From: Butyrivibrio proteoclasticus B316
GTDB taxonomy: Bacteria > Bacillota > Clostridia > Lachnospirales > Lachnospiraceae
DNA: 64,000 bases
Assembly: GCF_000145035.1 (NCBI RefSeq)
Contig: NC_014387.1
Location: 3,341,897-3,405,896 of the forward strand
Direction of reading: 5' to 3'
The notes beneath the pieces were generated by a model. That model ran no database searches. It was not told the origin of the DNA and saw nothing but the letters and a program-made list of their open reading frames with translations. Within the stretch, counting starts at the first letter, position 1, and every line of letters begins with the position of its first letter. Shown here one piece after another: positions 26,678-35,984 of the stretch. A program made the translations under genes and the position numbers.

Positions 26678-28219
26678 TTAAACTGTCAAATTATTCACAG
26701 TAAATCTGCCATTTATTATTTCCTTAACAGGACTGTTTTTTCTGATAAAGTTTATCAGCAGATCCGGCATCTCATCCGAATAACTTCCAACCGACTTACA
26801 ATTGCCTATACACTCGTATCCGCCGGTTCCTGTTGCCCTGTAATTGCTGGTAACAAGTGTATACTTCTCATCATCTCTAAGCTCTGTTCCATCAAGCTTT
26901 CTGAGCATTACAACTCTCTCTCCCACCGGTCTGGTGAGGTCATATGCATATTCAAGTCCTGCATAATAATCATAATTGTAGTGCTCGATCTTAGGCTTCA
27001 AAAACTTCTCTGATACACTAATCTCACCTGTCTCAGCATTATAGTCAAAGTACTCAGCGCATCTTTCAAGAGCAGCTTTAAGAACAGCTTTGGTTACTTC
27101 TTTTACCTCAACTGTATTAGCAAACTGATAGATTCCAAGGACATCCCTTACTGTTATCTCTTTCTTAAGCCCAAGTGGGTCGTTTGCAAGACTGGTACAG
27201 GAGAAATCTGCTCCGGTGTAGTCGAGCTGAACCTGGTTGAAAATCGCAGCCACCTTGCTTCCGTGGATTGCGGCATCAAGCTTGGCCTCAGGCGCTATCT
27301 CTTTTTCCAGACAGCCAATAGGCTCATCAAGCCAGGTCTGTATCTTATCAGTAAGTCCGTTCATGAAGCTGTGAGCCTCTATTATTTCCCTGCACTTCTC
27401 ATCAGGTGCATCGGGAATTACCAGCTCTGAAGTTATGTCAAAAGAGCTGTCTTTTTTATCCACATTCAGGAGGCAGTACTTAACTGCATTTGATGGTGGC
27501 TGAACTCCATATGTGCCCTCTATTATAGTTCCTGCAACCGCAATATGCTGATGGCCCGTCAAAAGAATGTCGTAGCCAAGCTCGCGACAGATCTTGCAGG
27601 CCTGATTTTCAGAAGACTGTGACAAAAGAGCTCCTGTCTCAAGATCCTCTTCAAAACCGCCGTGGTATATTGCTATAGTAAGATCGCATTTATCCTTAAG
27701 CTCCTCATACTGCTCAGAAAGAGCCTTAACAGGGTCTGTAACATTGAGCTTTTCAAGGTGCTCAGGCTGCTCCCAGACATTTACATAACCTGTAACTGCC
27801 GCTGTAATTCCAACCCTTGTTCCATCCGGCATTGTGTGGATAACATTCTTCTGGATCCCAAGCTTTCCGTCAAGGTCCTCAACGTTAGCTGAGATAATCG
27901 TCGCTTTCATGTACCTGGTGTAATCTTCAATCGCCTCATAGCCAAAATTAAAATCGTGATTACCAAGTGTATAGTAATCTAGCCCCATGGCATTGAAGCC
28001 CTCTGCCATAGGATTGAAGTCATATTCATCCTTGTGTTCAAGGTAATAAGACAAAAGAGGTGTTCCCTGAAGTGAATCACCACCATCGAGTACAAGTGTA
28101 TTTTCGTCTTTTTTTATCTGAGATGCCAACAGAAAAAGGCCGGAATTCTCCGGACAGTTCTTGGCATAGTTTGTTGGGAACAGATGACCATGGGTATCTG
28201 AAGTAAAAATAATACGCAT
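26678..28219 (-). CDS. 5'-nucleotidase / UshA-like metallophosphatase
   Basis: Two-domain enzyme of 513 residues. The N-terminal dimetal phosphoesterase domain has TSDTHGHLFP (residues 5-14), LDGGDSLQGTP, YTLGNHDFNFG, and a late GHQHIAVAG. The C-terminal 5_nucleotid_C domain has FSCTSLAND and VTSNYRATGTGGYECIG. It lacks a signal peptide, which is unusual for the UshA group and suggests a cytoplasmic role. TAAGGAG ribosome site 6 bases from the ATG. Downstream of map by about 50 bases on the opposite side; it is separated from the PhnD-like gene by a terminator. Confidence 0.9.
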   Translation of the reverse strand: MRIIFTSDTHGHLFPTNYAKNCPENSGLFLLASQIKKDENTLVLDGGDSLQGTPLLSYYLEHKDEYDFNPMAEGFNAMGLDYYTLGNHDFNFGYEAIEDYTRYMKATIISANVEDLDGKLGIQKNVIHTMPDGTRVGITAAVTGYVNVWEQPEHLEKLNVTDPVKALSEQYEELKDKCDLTIAIYHGGFEEDLETGALLSQSSENQACKICRELGYDILLTGHQHIAVAGTIIEGTYGVQPPSNAVKYCLLNVDKKDSSFDITSELVIPDAPDEKCREIIEAHSFMNGLTDKIQTWLDEPIGCLEKEIAPEAKLDAAIHGSKVAAIFNQVQLDYTGADFSCTSLANDPLGLKKEITVRDVLGIYQFANTVEVKEVTKAVLKAALERCAEYFDYNAETGEISVSEKFLKPKIEHYNYDYYAGLEYAYDLTRPVGERVVMLRKLDGTELRDDEKYTLVTSNYRATGTGGYECIGNCKSVGSYSDEMPDLLINFIRKNSPVKEIINGRFTVNNLTV

Positions 28220-28242
28220 AAAAAACTCCTTATATTAAACTT

Positions 28243-28274
28243 AAAAAAGGGAAGATACCAATGATATCTTCCCC
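28243..28274 (-). terminator. Rho-independent terminator of the PhnD-like gene
   Basis: On the minus strand GGGGAAGATA, loop, TATCTTCCC followed by TTTTTT (28248-28243). It separates the binding-protein gene from the 5'-nucleotidase gene. Confidence 0.85.
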
Positions 28275-28293
28275 ATACTATATTATAAAGTAC

Positions 28294-29403
28294 TCAGTCA
28301 AGTGCCATCATCATCTTCTGTGCAGCACGCTCAGAATCATAGTCTGAACTGGTTGCTTCCATATATCCCGTGTGTGCATAGATTGAAACGGCCTCTTTTC
28401 CCTCTTGTGTATTTCCTACATTTATAAAAGCCTGTTTAACTGCTTCCTTAAGTGCCTCTGTCATAACCGGTGAAAACTTGCTGACACAAATTGTGTCATT
28501 GTAGATTCCATCTGAGACACCGATAACATTAGTCTCATCCCAAATGCTCTCAGTTCTTCCGTATGTATTAGTCCATTTCTCGGCCTGATCAAGCCTGGCA
28601 TCTGCATAGGTTACAAGAACGTCAACTGTGCCATTTGCCAGCTTGGAAAACGCTGTACCGTAATTATCAGAAACTTCCGCATGGGTAAGGTCAGCTATAT
28701 GCTTACCATAGTTTGACTGTATCCAGAGAGAAGGATATACAAAACCTGCCGGTGACGTGGAATCCATAATACTCCATTTAAGAGAATCCAGTTCATCCCA
28801 TGTGATCTCTTCTCCGGCATTTACCTTCTCAGCTATCGCCTTACCGGCATCTGACGGGCCTGCTATCACAATAGATCTGTAATATGTAATAGGCTCTTTA
28901 GTTCTGGTTGTTGGCTTATTATCATTCCATACTTTTGGGTCCGGACTATCAAGAGACAGGCCATCACGAGTCGCAGTCAGGATAACGTCGCATCCGTCAT
29001 CATATTGTACGTACGTGCCCCCGGGGATCAGTCCAACATCAATAGTTCCTGCAGAAAGGCCTTCGCCTACAGACTCATAGGTTGAGCCTACAACTATCTC
29101 TACCTCTTTAACATCGTAGCCGGAAGTTGCCAGCTCATTGATCAGAAGTTCTTTAAGAGGCTCAGTTGTTGCTATTATCTCATCAGGTTCATGCGATGGA
29201 ACAAAACCTACTATAAGCTTGTCTATTTGCGTAGGTTCCGCAGGTCCAATCTGTGTCTGGTCTATTTGATCAGCAGTGTTTTGCTGCATTGTAAGTTCCT
29301 CAGGACCGGTATCAACGCTTATTTCAGCTTTTTCTTTTCCGCACCCCATGAGTAGTGCAGCTAAAGCAATACCTGTTAAAAGATTGATCGAAAGTTTTCG
29401 CAT
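28294..29403 (-). CDS. PhnD-like phosphate/phosphonate-type substrate-binding lipoprotein
   Basis: Signal peptide and lipobox LLMG-C (Cys21) followed by a flexible Gln/Asp-rich linker (22-60). The binding fold starts at IDKLIVGFVPSHEPDEIIATTEPLKEL, typical of PhnD/PtxB-like proteins, with VGSTYESVGEGLSAGTIDVGLIPGGTYV and a later SPAGFVYPSLWI. Normally such a protein is coded beside PhnC and PhnE; here no permease or ATPase is adjacent, so the ligand is unknown. AGGAGAGAG ribosome site; 369 residues. Confidence 0.85.
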   Translation of the reverse strand: MRKLSINLLTGIALAALLMGCGKEKAEISVDTGPEELTMQQNTADQIDQTQIGPAEPTQIDKLIVGFVPSHEPDEIIATTEPLKELLINELATSGYDVKEVEIVVGSTYESVGEGLSAGTIDVGLIPGGTYVQYDDGCDVILTATRDGLSLDSPDPKVWNDNKPTTRTKEPITYYRSIVIAGPSDAGKAIAEKVNAGEEITWDELDSLKWSIMDSTSPAGFVYPSLWIQSNYGKHIADLTHAEVSDNYGTAFSKLANGTVDVLVTYADARLDQAEKWTNTYGRTESIWDETNVIGVSDGIYNDTICVSKFSPVMTEALKEAVKQAFINVGNTQEGKEAVSIYAHTGYMEATSSDYDSERAAQKMMMALD

Positions 29404-29503
29404 ACTCTCTCCTGATTAATTCTATTATAAACATTGAGAGCCCATGTGTTTCCCACATGAGCCCCCATCTCTTTAACAAGTATAAAATATTAAAAAAGCA
29501 GCG

Positions 29504-30163
29504 TCAACGATTCTGCAATATGTTTATAAACTTTTTAACGTTTTCAGAAACATTTCCTTTAAACACTCCCGAACCGGATACAATTACGTTTGCACCGGCA
29601 TCGAGCACGTTTGAAACGTTCTCTGTATATATACCGCCATCTACCTCGATGTCAGTAGTAAGGCCTCTTTCCTGTAACATCTGACGAACTTTTTTAACCC
29701 TGCCTATACTCTCAGGGATAAAAGACTGTCCTCCAAATCCAGGTTCAACAGTCATAACAAGAATCATGTCGACCTTATCAAGGTAAGGTAATAATTCCTC
29801 TACTGCAGTTCCCGGCTTAATAGAAATACCCGCCTTGATACCGCAGCCATGAATCTTGTCTATAACAGCCATAGCATCGTCTGTAGCTTCCAGGTGGAAA
29901 GTAATGATGTCTGCACCGACCTTGGCAAATTCTTCAATATACCTGATCGGATCAGTGATCATGATGTGAACATCAAAAACTTTCTGTGTTGTCTTCCTGA
30001 TACTCTTAATTACTGGCATACCATAGGAAATGGATGGCACAAAAATGCCATCCATTACATCAATATGAATATACTCAGCTCCTGCCTCATCTACTTCTCT
30101 TATCTGCTGACCAAGAATATTAAAATCTGCAGACAATATTGAGGGACTCAAGATATTCTTCAT
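29504..30163 (-). CDS. rpe: Ribulose-phosphate 3-epimerase
   Basis: Interconverts ribulose-5-P and xylulose-5-P. A 219-residue TIM barrel with PSILSADFNILGQQI, the metal-binding HIDVMDGIFVPSISYG (Asp/His), HIMITDP, MTVEPGFGGQSFI and EVDGGIYTENV motifs. Its ATG shares one base with the stop of the transketolase C-subunit gene (TAATG), so translation is coupled. It closes the pentose-phosphate block. Confidence 0.96.
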   Translation of the reverse strand: MKNILSPSILSADFNILGQQIREVDEAGAEYIHIDVMDGIFVPSISYGMPVIKSIRKTTQKVFDVHIMITDPIRYIEEFAKVGADIITFHLEATDDAMAVIDKIHGCGIKAGISIKPGTAVEELLPYLDKVDMILVMTVEPGFGGQSFIPESIGRVKKVRQMLQERGLTTDIEVDGGIYTENVSNVLDAGANVIVSGSGVFKGNVSENVKKFINILQNR

Positions 30164-31104
30164 TATTTCAAAAATTCCTTTACTGATGCATATACTCCGT
30201 CACCATCAAGGCCATATTTCTTAACCAGAGCAGCTGCAGATCCTGACTCACCGAATCTGTCCTGCATACCGATCTTCTTGACAACTGTAGGGCATTCCTC
30301 TGAAAGAACGTCACATACAGCACTTCCAAGACCGCCGATTACAGAATGCTCTTCAACTGTAACAACCTTGCCAGTCTTCTTGGCTGTTGCTACTACAAGC
30401 TCTCTGTCGATAGGCTTGATAGTGCAGATGTTAACAACTTCTGCGCTGATACCGTCAGCTGCGAGCTTCTCAGCAGCTTCAAGAGCAGCTCCTACTCCGA
30501 TACCAGTTGCTATAATACTAACATCTGTACCCTCTCTAAGTACAGTACCTTTTCCAAGTTCAAACTTATAATCAGGTCTGTCGTTAACAACAGGGCAAGC
30601 TGCACGTCCAAAACGGATGTAAACAGGTCCAACATACTCAGCAGCTGCTCTTACGCAAGCTCTTGCCTCGATGTCATCTGCAGGGCACATAACAACCATT
30701 CCAGGAATTGTGCGCATAAGTGCAAGATCTTCGTTACACTGGTGGCTCGCTCCATCCTCACCTACAGTGATTCCGGCATGTGTTCCACCAATCTTAACAT
30801 TGAGGTGTGGATAACCAATTGAGTTACGAACCTGCTCAAATGCACGTCCTGTAGCGAACATAGCAAATGTGCTGACAAATGGGATCATTCCTGTTGTAGC
30901 AAGACCTGCTGCCACACCCATCATGTTACACTCTGCGATACCGCAGTCGATATGACGGTCAGGGAATTCCTTCTTGAACCAACCTGTTCTTGTTGCTGCT
31001 GCAAGGTCTGCATCAAGTACTACTACCTTATCATTAACCTTTGCAAGCTCTATAAGTTCTTTTCCATAGCTATCTCTGGTAGCTATCTTCTTTACTTCGC
31101 TCAT
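30163..31104 (-). CDS. Transketolase, C-terminal subunit
   Basis: A 313-residue polypeptide equal to the pyrimidine-binding and C-terminal domains of transketolase. It has the catalytic Glu in HIDCGIAECNMMGVAAGLA (activates thiamine diphosphate), GGTHAGITVGEDGASHQ, and a C-terminal VTVEEHSVIGGLGSAV region. Split transketolases are common in Firmicutes and archaea. AGGAGGTAAATA before the ATG; its partner subunit lies 24 bases upstream and rpe overlaps downstream. Confidence 0.94.
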   Translation of the reverse strand: MSEVKKIATRDSYGKELIELAKVNDKVVVLDADLAAATRTGWFKKEFPDRHIDCGIAECNMMGVAAGLATTGMIPFVSTFAMFATGRAFEQVRNSIGYPHLNVKIGGTHAGITVGEDGASHQCNEDLALMRTIPGMVVMCPADDIEARACVRAAAEYVGPVYIRFGRAACPVVNDRPDYKFELGKGTVLREGTDVSIIATGIGVGAALEAAEKLAADGISAEVVNICTIKPIDRELVVATAKKTGKVVTVEEHSVIGGLGSAVCDVLSEECPTVVKKIGMQDRFGESGSAAALVKKYGLDGDGVYASVKEFLK

Positions 31105-31128
31105 TATTTACCTCCTGTCAATCTGGTT

Positions 31129-31959
31129 TCAGCCCAAAGCTTCGCCGATCTTGTTAAGATCGTCCATAGCCTTTGCATACTCTTCATCATTAGGTGCTAC
31201 GCCATGCCATGAAACCTGGCCTTCCATGAAGGATACACCCTTGCCCTTAAGACTGTGGGCAATGATTGCTGTAGGCTGGCCCTTTGTTTCTCTTGCTTCC
31301 TTGAAGGCTGCTCTAAGAGCGTCAAAATCATGAGCATCAACATTAATAACATGGAAGTTAAATGCTTCAAATTTCTTGTCAATAGGATATGGTGAACATA
31401 CCTGATCGATAGGTCCGTCAATCTGAAGGCCATTGTTATCAACGATAACAACGAGGTTATCAAGCTTACGGAAACCTGCAAACATGGCAGCCTCCCAAAC
31501 CTGGCCTTCCTCAATCTCACCATCACCTAAAAGTGTGTATGTTCTGTAATCTTTATTGTTAAGCTTTGCAGAAAGAGCCATACCACAAGCAACTGAAATT
31601 CCCTGTCCAAGAGAACCGCTACTCATATCAAGGCCTGGCAGATACTGCATACTAGGATGTCCCTGAAGTCTTGATCCAAGCTTACGGAGTGTTGTAAGCT
31701 CCTCAACAGGGAAGTAGCCCTTCTGCGCCATTACTGAATAAAGACCTGGTGCTGTATGTCCCTTGGAAAGAACAAAACGATCACGATCAGGATCTGCTGG
31801 CTTCTCAGGGTTAACGTTCATCTCCTCAAAATACAGATATGTGAAAATATCTGCTGCTGACAGTGATCCACCCGGGTGACCGGCACCTGCTGCGTGAACC
31901 GCTGTAACAATGCCCTTGCGGACTTCGTTTGCAATCTTCTGCAATTCTTTGTTAGTCAT
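31129..31959 (-). CDS. Transketolase, N-terminal (thiamine-diphosphate-binding) subunit
   Basis: A 276-residue N-terminal half with HAAGAGHPGGSLSAADI, a ThDP/Mg motif GDGEIEEGQVWEAAMFAG with NN later (VVIVDNNGLQ), and HSLKGKGVSFMEG. With the next gene it makes a complete transketolase moving two-carbon units between pentose phosphates. The ATG at 31959 has a strong GTGGAGGAAAT site; an in-frame start 36 codons upstream would cross the promoter region and adds a Cys-rich, implausible leader. Confidence 0.94.
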   Translation of the reverse strand: MTNKELQKIANEVRKGIVTAVHAAGAGHPGGSLSAADIFTYLYFEEMNVNPEKPADPDRDRFVLSKGHTAPGLYSVMAQKGYFPVEELTTLRKLGSRLQGHPSMQYLPGLDMSSGSLGQGISVACGMALSAKLNNKDYRTYTLLGDGEIEEGQVWEAAMFAGFRKLDNLVVIVDNNGLQIDGPIDQVCSPYPIDKKFEAFNFHVINVDAHDFDALRAAFKEARETKGQPTAIIAHSLKGKGVSFMEGQVSWHGVAPNDEEYAKAMDDLNKIGEALG

Positions 31960-32050
31960 ATTTCCTCCACTTTTTTCCTTGCATAATGTTCTCACAAAAC
32001 GCACTGTATATATGCATTTCTGTTTCAAATTCTTAACGCAAATACAATGT

Positions 32051-32080
32051 ATCATAATGAAAATCAATTATCTATGTTAA
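32051..32080 (-). promoter_or_regulatory. Candidate sigma-A promoter for the transketolase-rpe genes
   Basis: On the minus strand TTAACA (32080-32075), an 18-base spacer, and TATGAT (32056-32051), about 90 bases upstream of the transketolase start in a 177-bp gap after araD. Consensus-based only. Confidence 0.4.
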
Positions 32081-32135
32081 TTTTTGCCGAGATTTTACTA
32101 TATAATGCTACCGCTTTAGTTATTTCTGCTCCCGC

Positions 32136-32834
32136 TTATTTGCCCTGACCATAATATGCATTAGCGCCATGTTTTCTATAGTAATGCTTATCCTGGAGTT
32201 CCTGTGGTGCAGGCATAACTCTTGGATTTATAACTTCACATCTGTATGCCATCTTAGCTACTTCTTCAGTTACAACTGCGTTGTGAACTGCTTCATGAGC
32301 ATCTTTTCCCCAGCTGAATACACCGTGATTCTTGCACAGAACAGCAGGAACAGCCACCGGATCTTTTCCCATACGTTCAAACTCATTAACTATGAGATGG
32401 CCTGTGTTCTCTTCATAAGCATCTTCAATTTCTTCCTTGGTAAGACATCTTACACATGGAATCTCACCATAGAAGTAATCAGCATGTGTTGTTCCGTAGC
32501 ATGGAATGCTTCTTCCGGCCTGTGCCCAGCTTGTGGCATAGGATGAATGTGTATGAACAACACCGCCAACCTCTTTAAATGCCTTATAAATCTCAACATG
32601 AGTTGGTGTATCAGATGAAGGATTAAGTTTACCCTCAACCTTATTGCCATTAAGATCCATAACTACCATATCATCAGGAGTCATTGTCTCGTAATCAACA
32701 CCACTTGGCTTGATTACGAAAAGTCCGCTCTCTCTGTCGATGGCGCTTACATTTCCCCAGGTAAAGGTTACAAGACCATACTTTGGTAAAAGAATATTCG
32801 CTTCATATACTTTTTTCTTGAGTTCTTCTAACAT
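32136..32834 (-). CDS. araD: L-ribulose-5-phosphate 4-epimerase
   Basis: A 232-residue class II aldolase-fold zinc enzyme converting L-ribulose-5-P to D-xylulose-5-P. It shows [40 protein letters not shown], zinc motif [16 protein letters not shown] (HxH), [12 protein letters not shown], and the third zinc His in [10 protein letters not shown]. The ATG at 32834 follows AGAAGG by 7 bases; an ATG six codons earlier is less well placed. It follows the FGGY kinase gene with a 21-base gap. Confidence 0.96.
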   Translation of the reverse strand: MLEELKKKVYEANILLPKYGLVTFTWGNVSAIDRESGLFVIKPSGVDYETMTPDDMVVMDLNGNKVEGKLNPSSDTPTHVEIYKAFKEVGGVVHTHSSYATSWAQAGRSIPCYGTTHADYFYGEIPCVRCLTKEEIEDAYEENTGHLIVNEFERMGKDPVAVPAVLCKNHGVFSWGKDAHEAVHNAVVTEEVAKMAYRCEVINPRVMPAPQELQDKHYYRKHGANAYYGQGK

Positions 32835-32855
32835 TTTATTGCCTTCTTTCATATC

Positions 32856-34457
32856 TTATTTTAATGAATCAACTGCTGCTCTCTCAATTGTAAGACCAGC
32901 ATTGTAGTCCTTCATGAAATCATCGAAGCCTTCTGCATCCTCTTTTACAGGCTCAAAGGTCTCAACCTTGCCGGAAACAAATACCTTGTTATTGAGGAAG
33001 CTTTCAAGAGTCTCACCCTCTGCCTTCTGGAGCATATAGCCTGCGAGAATAGCCTGTCCCCAAGGGCCACCTTCTCCTGCTGTCTCCATGAGCTTGATTG
33101 GTGTGTTGAGGGCTGCTGCCATTACTCTGTCACCAACGCCTCTGATCTTGAAGAATCCGCCCTGGCCAAAGAAGAAGTCTGCCTTGACATTCTCTTCTTT
33201 CATAAGGATATCGTTACCTGCCTTGAGTGCTCCAAGAGCTGTGTAAAGGTGAGTTCTCATGAAGTTTGCAAGGTTGAATTTATCATCAGGTCTTCTGACA
33301 AAAAGAGGTCTTCCTTCGTTAAAGCCTGTGATGCTCTCGCCTGAGAAATAGTTATAAGCAAGGAGTCCGCCGCAGTCTGCGTCGCCTTCCATAGCCTTGC
33401 GGTAAAGTGTTCCGTAGAGTGTATCATCATCAATATCCTTGCCGATTGCACCTGCAAACTCCCTAAAGAGTCCGACCCATGCATTAAGGTCAGAAGTACA
33501 GTTGTTGCAGTGAACCATTGCAACTTCCTCTCCACTTGGAGTTGTTACAAGATCAAGCTCAGGATAAGCCTTGGAAAGACTATGCTCCAAAACCACCATT
33601 GAAAATACTGAAGTTCCGGCAGAGATATTACCTGTTCTAACGCCAACAGAGTTTGTTGCTACCATACCAGTTCCTGCATCTCCCTCTGGAGGACATACAG
33701 GTACGCCTGCCTGAAGATTTCCTGTAGGATCAAGCTTTTTAGCTCCTTCTGCAGTAAGTGTACCGGCTGAAGCGCCTGCAGGAAGTGACTTGGGAAGGAC
33801 ATCTCTTATCTTCCAGCCAAGATTCTTGCCTGCAATAAGCTCATCAAACTGATCAAGCATCTTCTGGTTGTAATCACAAGTCTTGGAATCAATAGGGAAC
33901 ATTCCGGATGCATCGCCCACACCAAGAACCTTCTCACCTGTCAGCTGCCAGTGAATGTAGCCTGCAAGTGTTGTGAAGAAATCAACCTTTGAAATATGCT
34001 CCTCGCCATTGAGAATAGCCTGATAGAGATGCGCAATACTCCATCTCTGTGGGATGTGGTATCCAAAAAGATCTGTGAGCTCATCAGATGCCTTCTCGGT
34101 AATTGTATTTCTCCATGTTCTGAATGGAACAAGAAGCTCTCCATCCTTATCAAAAGCCATGTAGCCGTGCATCATAGCCGAAAATCCCATTGCACCAATC
34201 TTGACAAGCTTCTCTCCGTACTGTTTCTCTACATCTGCTGCCAGTTTACTGTAGCAGTCCTGAAGTCCTGTCCAGATATCCTCAAGTGTATATGTCCAGA
34301 TTCCATTATCCAGTCTGTTCTCCCAGCCATGTGATCCTGATGCTATCGGATTATACTCATAGTCTGTGAGTACCGCTTTGATTCTGGTAGAACCAAACTC
34401 GATACCAAGAAGTGTCTTTCCCTCAGCAATTAAACTTTTTACATCACCCATAATCAT
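32856..34457 (-). CDS. FGGY-family carbohydrate kinase, probable L-ribulokinase
   Basis: A 533-residue two-domain sugar kinase: the phosphate-1 region [17 protein letters not shown] near residue 17, [20 protein letters not shown], and the C-terminal nucleotide region with [16 protein letters not shown] and [10 protein letters not shown]. The length lies between xylulokinase (about 500) and classical AraB (about 560). Its place between an AraR-like regulator and araD argues for L-ribulose as substrate; sequence alone does not separate it from xylulokinase. AGGAGAGAG ribosome site. araA (isomerase) is not in the window. Confidence 0.85.
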   Translation of the reverse strand: MIMGDVKSLIAEGKTLLGIEFGSTRIKAVLTDYEYNPIASGSHGWENRLDNGIWTYTLEDIWTGLQDCYSKLAADVEKQYGEKLVKIGAMGFSAMMHGYMAFDKDGELLVPFRTWRNTITEKASDELTDLFGYHIPQRWSIAHLYQAILNGEEHISKVDFFTTLAGYIHWQLTGEKVLGVGDASGMFPIDSKTCDYNQKMLDQFDELIAGKNLGWKIRDVLPKSLPAGASAGTLTAEGAKKLDPTGNLQAGVPVCPPEGDAGTGMVATNSVGVRTGNISAGTSVFSMVVLEHSLSKAYPELDLVTTPSGEEVAMVHCNNCTSDLNAWVGLFREFAGAIGKDIDDDTLYGTLYRKAMEGDADCGGLLAYNYFSGESITGFNEGRPLFVRRPDDKFNLANFMRTHLYTALGALKAGNDILMKEENVKADFFFGQGGFFKIRGVGDRVMAAALNTPIKLMETAGEGGPWGQAILAGYMLQKAEGETLESFLNNKVFVSGKVETFEPVKEDAEGFDDFMKDYNAGLTIERAAVDSLK

Positions 34458-34541
34458 TCTCTCTCCTGTTTTCTATGTTGTTGAATTAATTCTGCAGAGA
34501 TCTTTTGTATCTTTGCCCCTGATCTCTGATTGTTGCCTCTT

Positions 34542-35633
34542 TTACCTGATATCCCTCACAGACTGGCGCAAAATAACGTCTTCTGTGAATTCATAAGTCG
34601 CATTCCCAAATTTCCCGGTGCTGTGAATAAGTCTTATCATATTCTGTGCAGCCTTTTCTCCAAGCCTTGCCTTGGGATGCGGAATAGAGGAAATTGTCAT
34701 TCCTCCAACTCCTATCTTGGCCATATCAGAATCATCCATTCCTATAACTGACATATCTCTTGGAAGCTTCAGACCGTCATCAGTCAAAACCTGCATGAGC
34801 AGCCCCGCCACAAGATCGTTATAGCAGAACACTGCTGTACAGTCCCTTAGTCTCTCCTTTACTCTTGATAAAGCTCTTTTCCCATCCTTGATATCTATTG
34901 TGTCAATCCAGTTCACATGGTCATAGGTAAAAGAAAGCCCGCACTCTGTCATTGCGCGCAGATATCCTCGGTATCTCTCCCTTCCCTGTCCATCATCCAG
35001 CTTGAGCACGCATCCGATGCTCTTGTGTCCTGCCGCAGCCAAAGCCTTGACTGCTCTGTAGGCACATTCCTCATCGTTGATCGAAACATGAGGCATATCG
35101 AGTTCCGGGTAATAGCTGTTTATAAAAAGAAATTTCATCCCCTTGTCTATCAGTTTGCGATAAAGGCCGATATTAGGATTTGGAAGTGCACTCTTAACAG
35201 GCTCCATGATCACACCTGCCACATCACTTCTCTCAAGAAGATCCTCCAAAATCTGCCTCTCTTTACCGGTTGTATTGTTGGTAAAAGAAAGCTGCATAGA
35301 ATATCCCTTAGAGCTAAGGGTGCTCTCAATTCCTCTGATAGTACTGGGAAAAATGTAGTCATCTACATAAGTTGTAACAACTGCGACCACAGACTTATTG
35401 CTGTCATCCGCGCACTGATCCGCAACATACGTTCCGCTCCCTCTTCTGCTCTCAAGTAAGCCTTCCTCAGAAAGCTTCTGTATAGCATGCCTTATCGTCT
35501 GCCTGCTAAGTCCAAACATGTCACACAGCTCATTTTCAGAGGGAATCTTTTCCCCGGACTTTAAACTGCCACTATCAATATTCTCACTGATCCAATCTAT
35601 AACCTTCTGATATTTAGCCAAAACTAACCCCAT
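34542..35633 (-). CDS. araR: AraR-like regulator (GntR DNA-binding, LacI-type sugar-binding)
   Basis: A 363-residue chimeric repressor like B. subtilis AraR. The N-terminal GntR winged helix (KYQKVIDWISENIDSGSLKSGEKIPSENELCDMFGLSRQTIRHAIQKL region, residues 7-50) is followed by SRRGSGTYVAD, then a LacI/periplasmic-binding domain (about 80-363) with FCYNDLVAGLL and MSVIGMDDSD. It is expected to repress the kinase-araD-transketolase block until arabinose binds. Its own upstream DNA carries operator-like repeats, which suggests autoregulation. The start has no strong Shine-Dalgarno. Confidence 0.88.
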   Translation of the reverse strand: MGLVLAKYQKVIDWISENIDSGSLKSGEKIPSENELCDMFGLSRQTIRHAIQKLSEEGLLESRRGSGTYVADQCADDSNKSVVAVVTTYVDDYIFPSTIRGIESTLSSKGYSMQLSFTNNTTGKERQILEDLLERSDVAGVIMEPVKSALPNPNIGLYRKLIDKGMKFLFINSYYPELDMPHVSINDEECAYRAVKALAAAGHKSIGCVLKLDDGQGRERYRGYLRAMTECGLSFTYDHVNWIDTIDIKDGKRALSRVKERLRDCTAVFCYNDLVAGLLMQVLTDDGLKLPRDMSVIGMDDSDMAKIGVGGMTISSIPHPKARLGEKAAQNMIRLIHSTGKFGNATYEFTEDVILRQSVRDIR

Positions 35634-35635
35634 TC

Positions 35636-35773
35636 ACAAGTTGTACGCTTTTCTATAACTTGTATTTATAATCAAGAGCTTTCAAATCCGCTCCACGTCT
35701 ATCATTTTACGTTCGGTGGCAGAATTGCGTCAATGACTAATATATACAATTTTGACAAGTTGTATATGTACAA
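35636..35773. promoter_or_regulatory. Operator-like sites upstream of the AraR-like gene
   Basis: The motif ACAAGTTGTA occurs at 35636-35645 and 35755-35764, and its inverse AACTTGTAT at 35657-35665. The distal copy runs into the palindrome TTGTA-TATG-TACAA (35760-35773). These recall Firmicutes AraR boxes (TTGTAC/GTACAA half sites), though spacing differs by two bases. They could control both the regulator and the divergent lipoprotein gene at 35985. Confidence 0.5.
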
Positions 35774-35984
35774 ATATATCAAAGAATTTCCATCAGCTTG
35801 TTTTGATCAGTTCTTCATTAGAAAGCAAATTCAGAAGAAAACATAGCAATTATTCAACATTTTCAATTCCCCAGATGTACGATATTATAGACGAGTATGA
35901 AATTTCATGTGATACATGAATTGCTCCATGATCAGCATCATTCTCGAAATTCTACAACGTAAATACAAGAAAGCGAGCATTAAC

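Noticed and set aside
31960..32067. N-terminal extension of the transketolase subunit
   Set aside because: The extra 36 codons are Cys/aromatic-rich, lie across the presumed promoter, and the strong ribosome site is at the later ATG.
34542..35633. Plain LacI-family repressor
   Set aside because: The DNA-binding domain is a GntR winged helix; only the C-terminal part is LacI-like.
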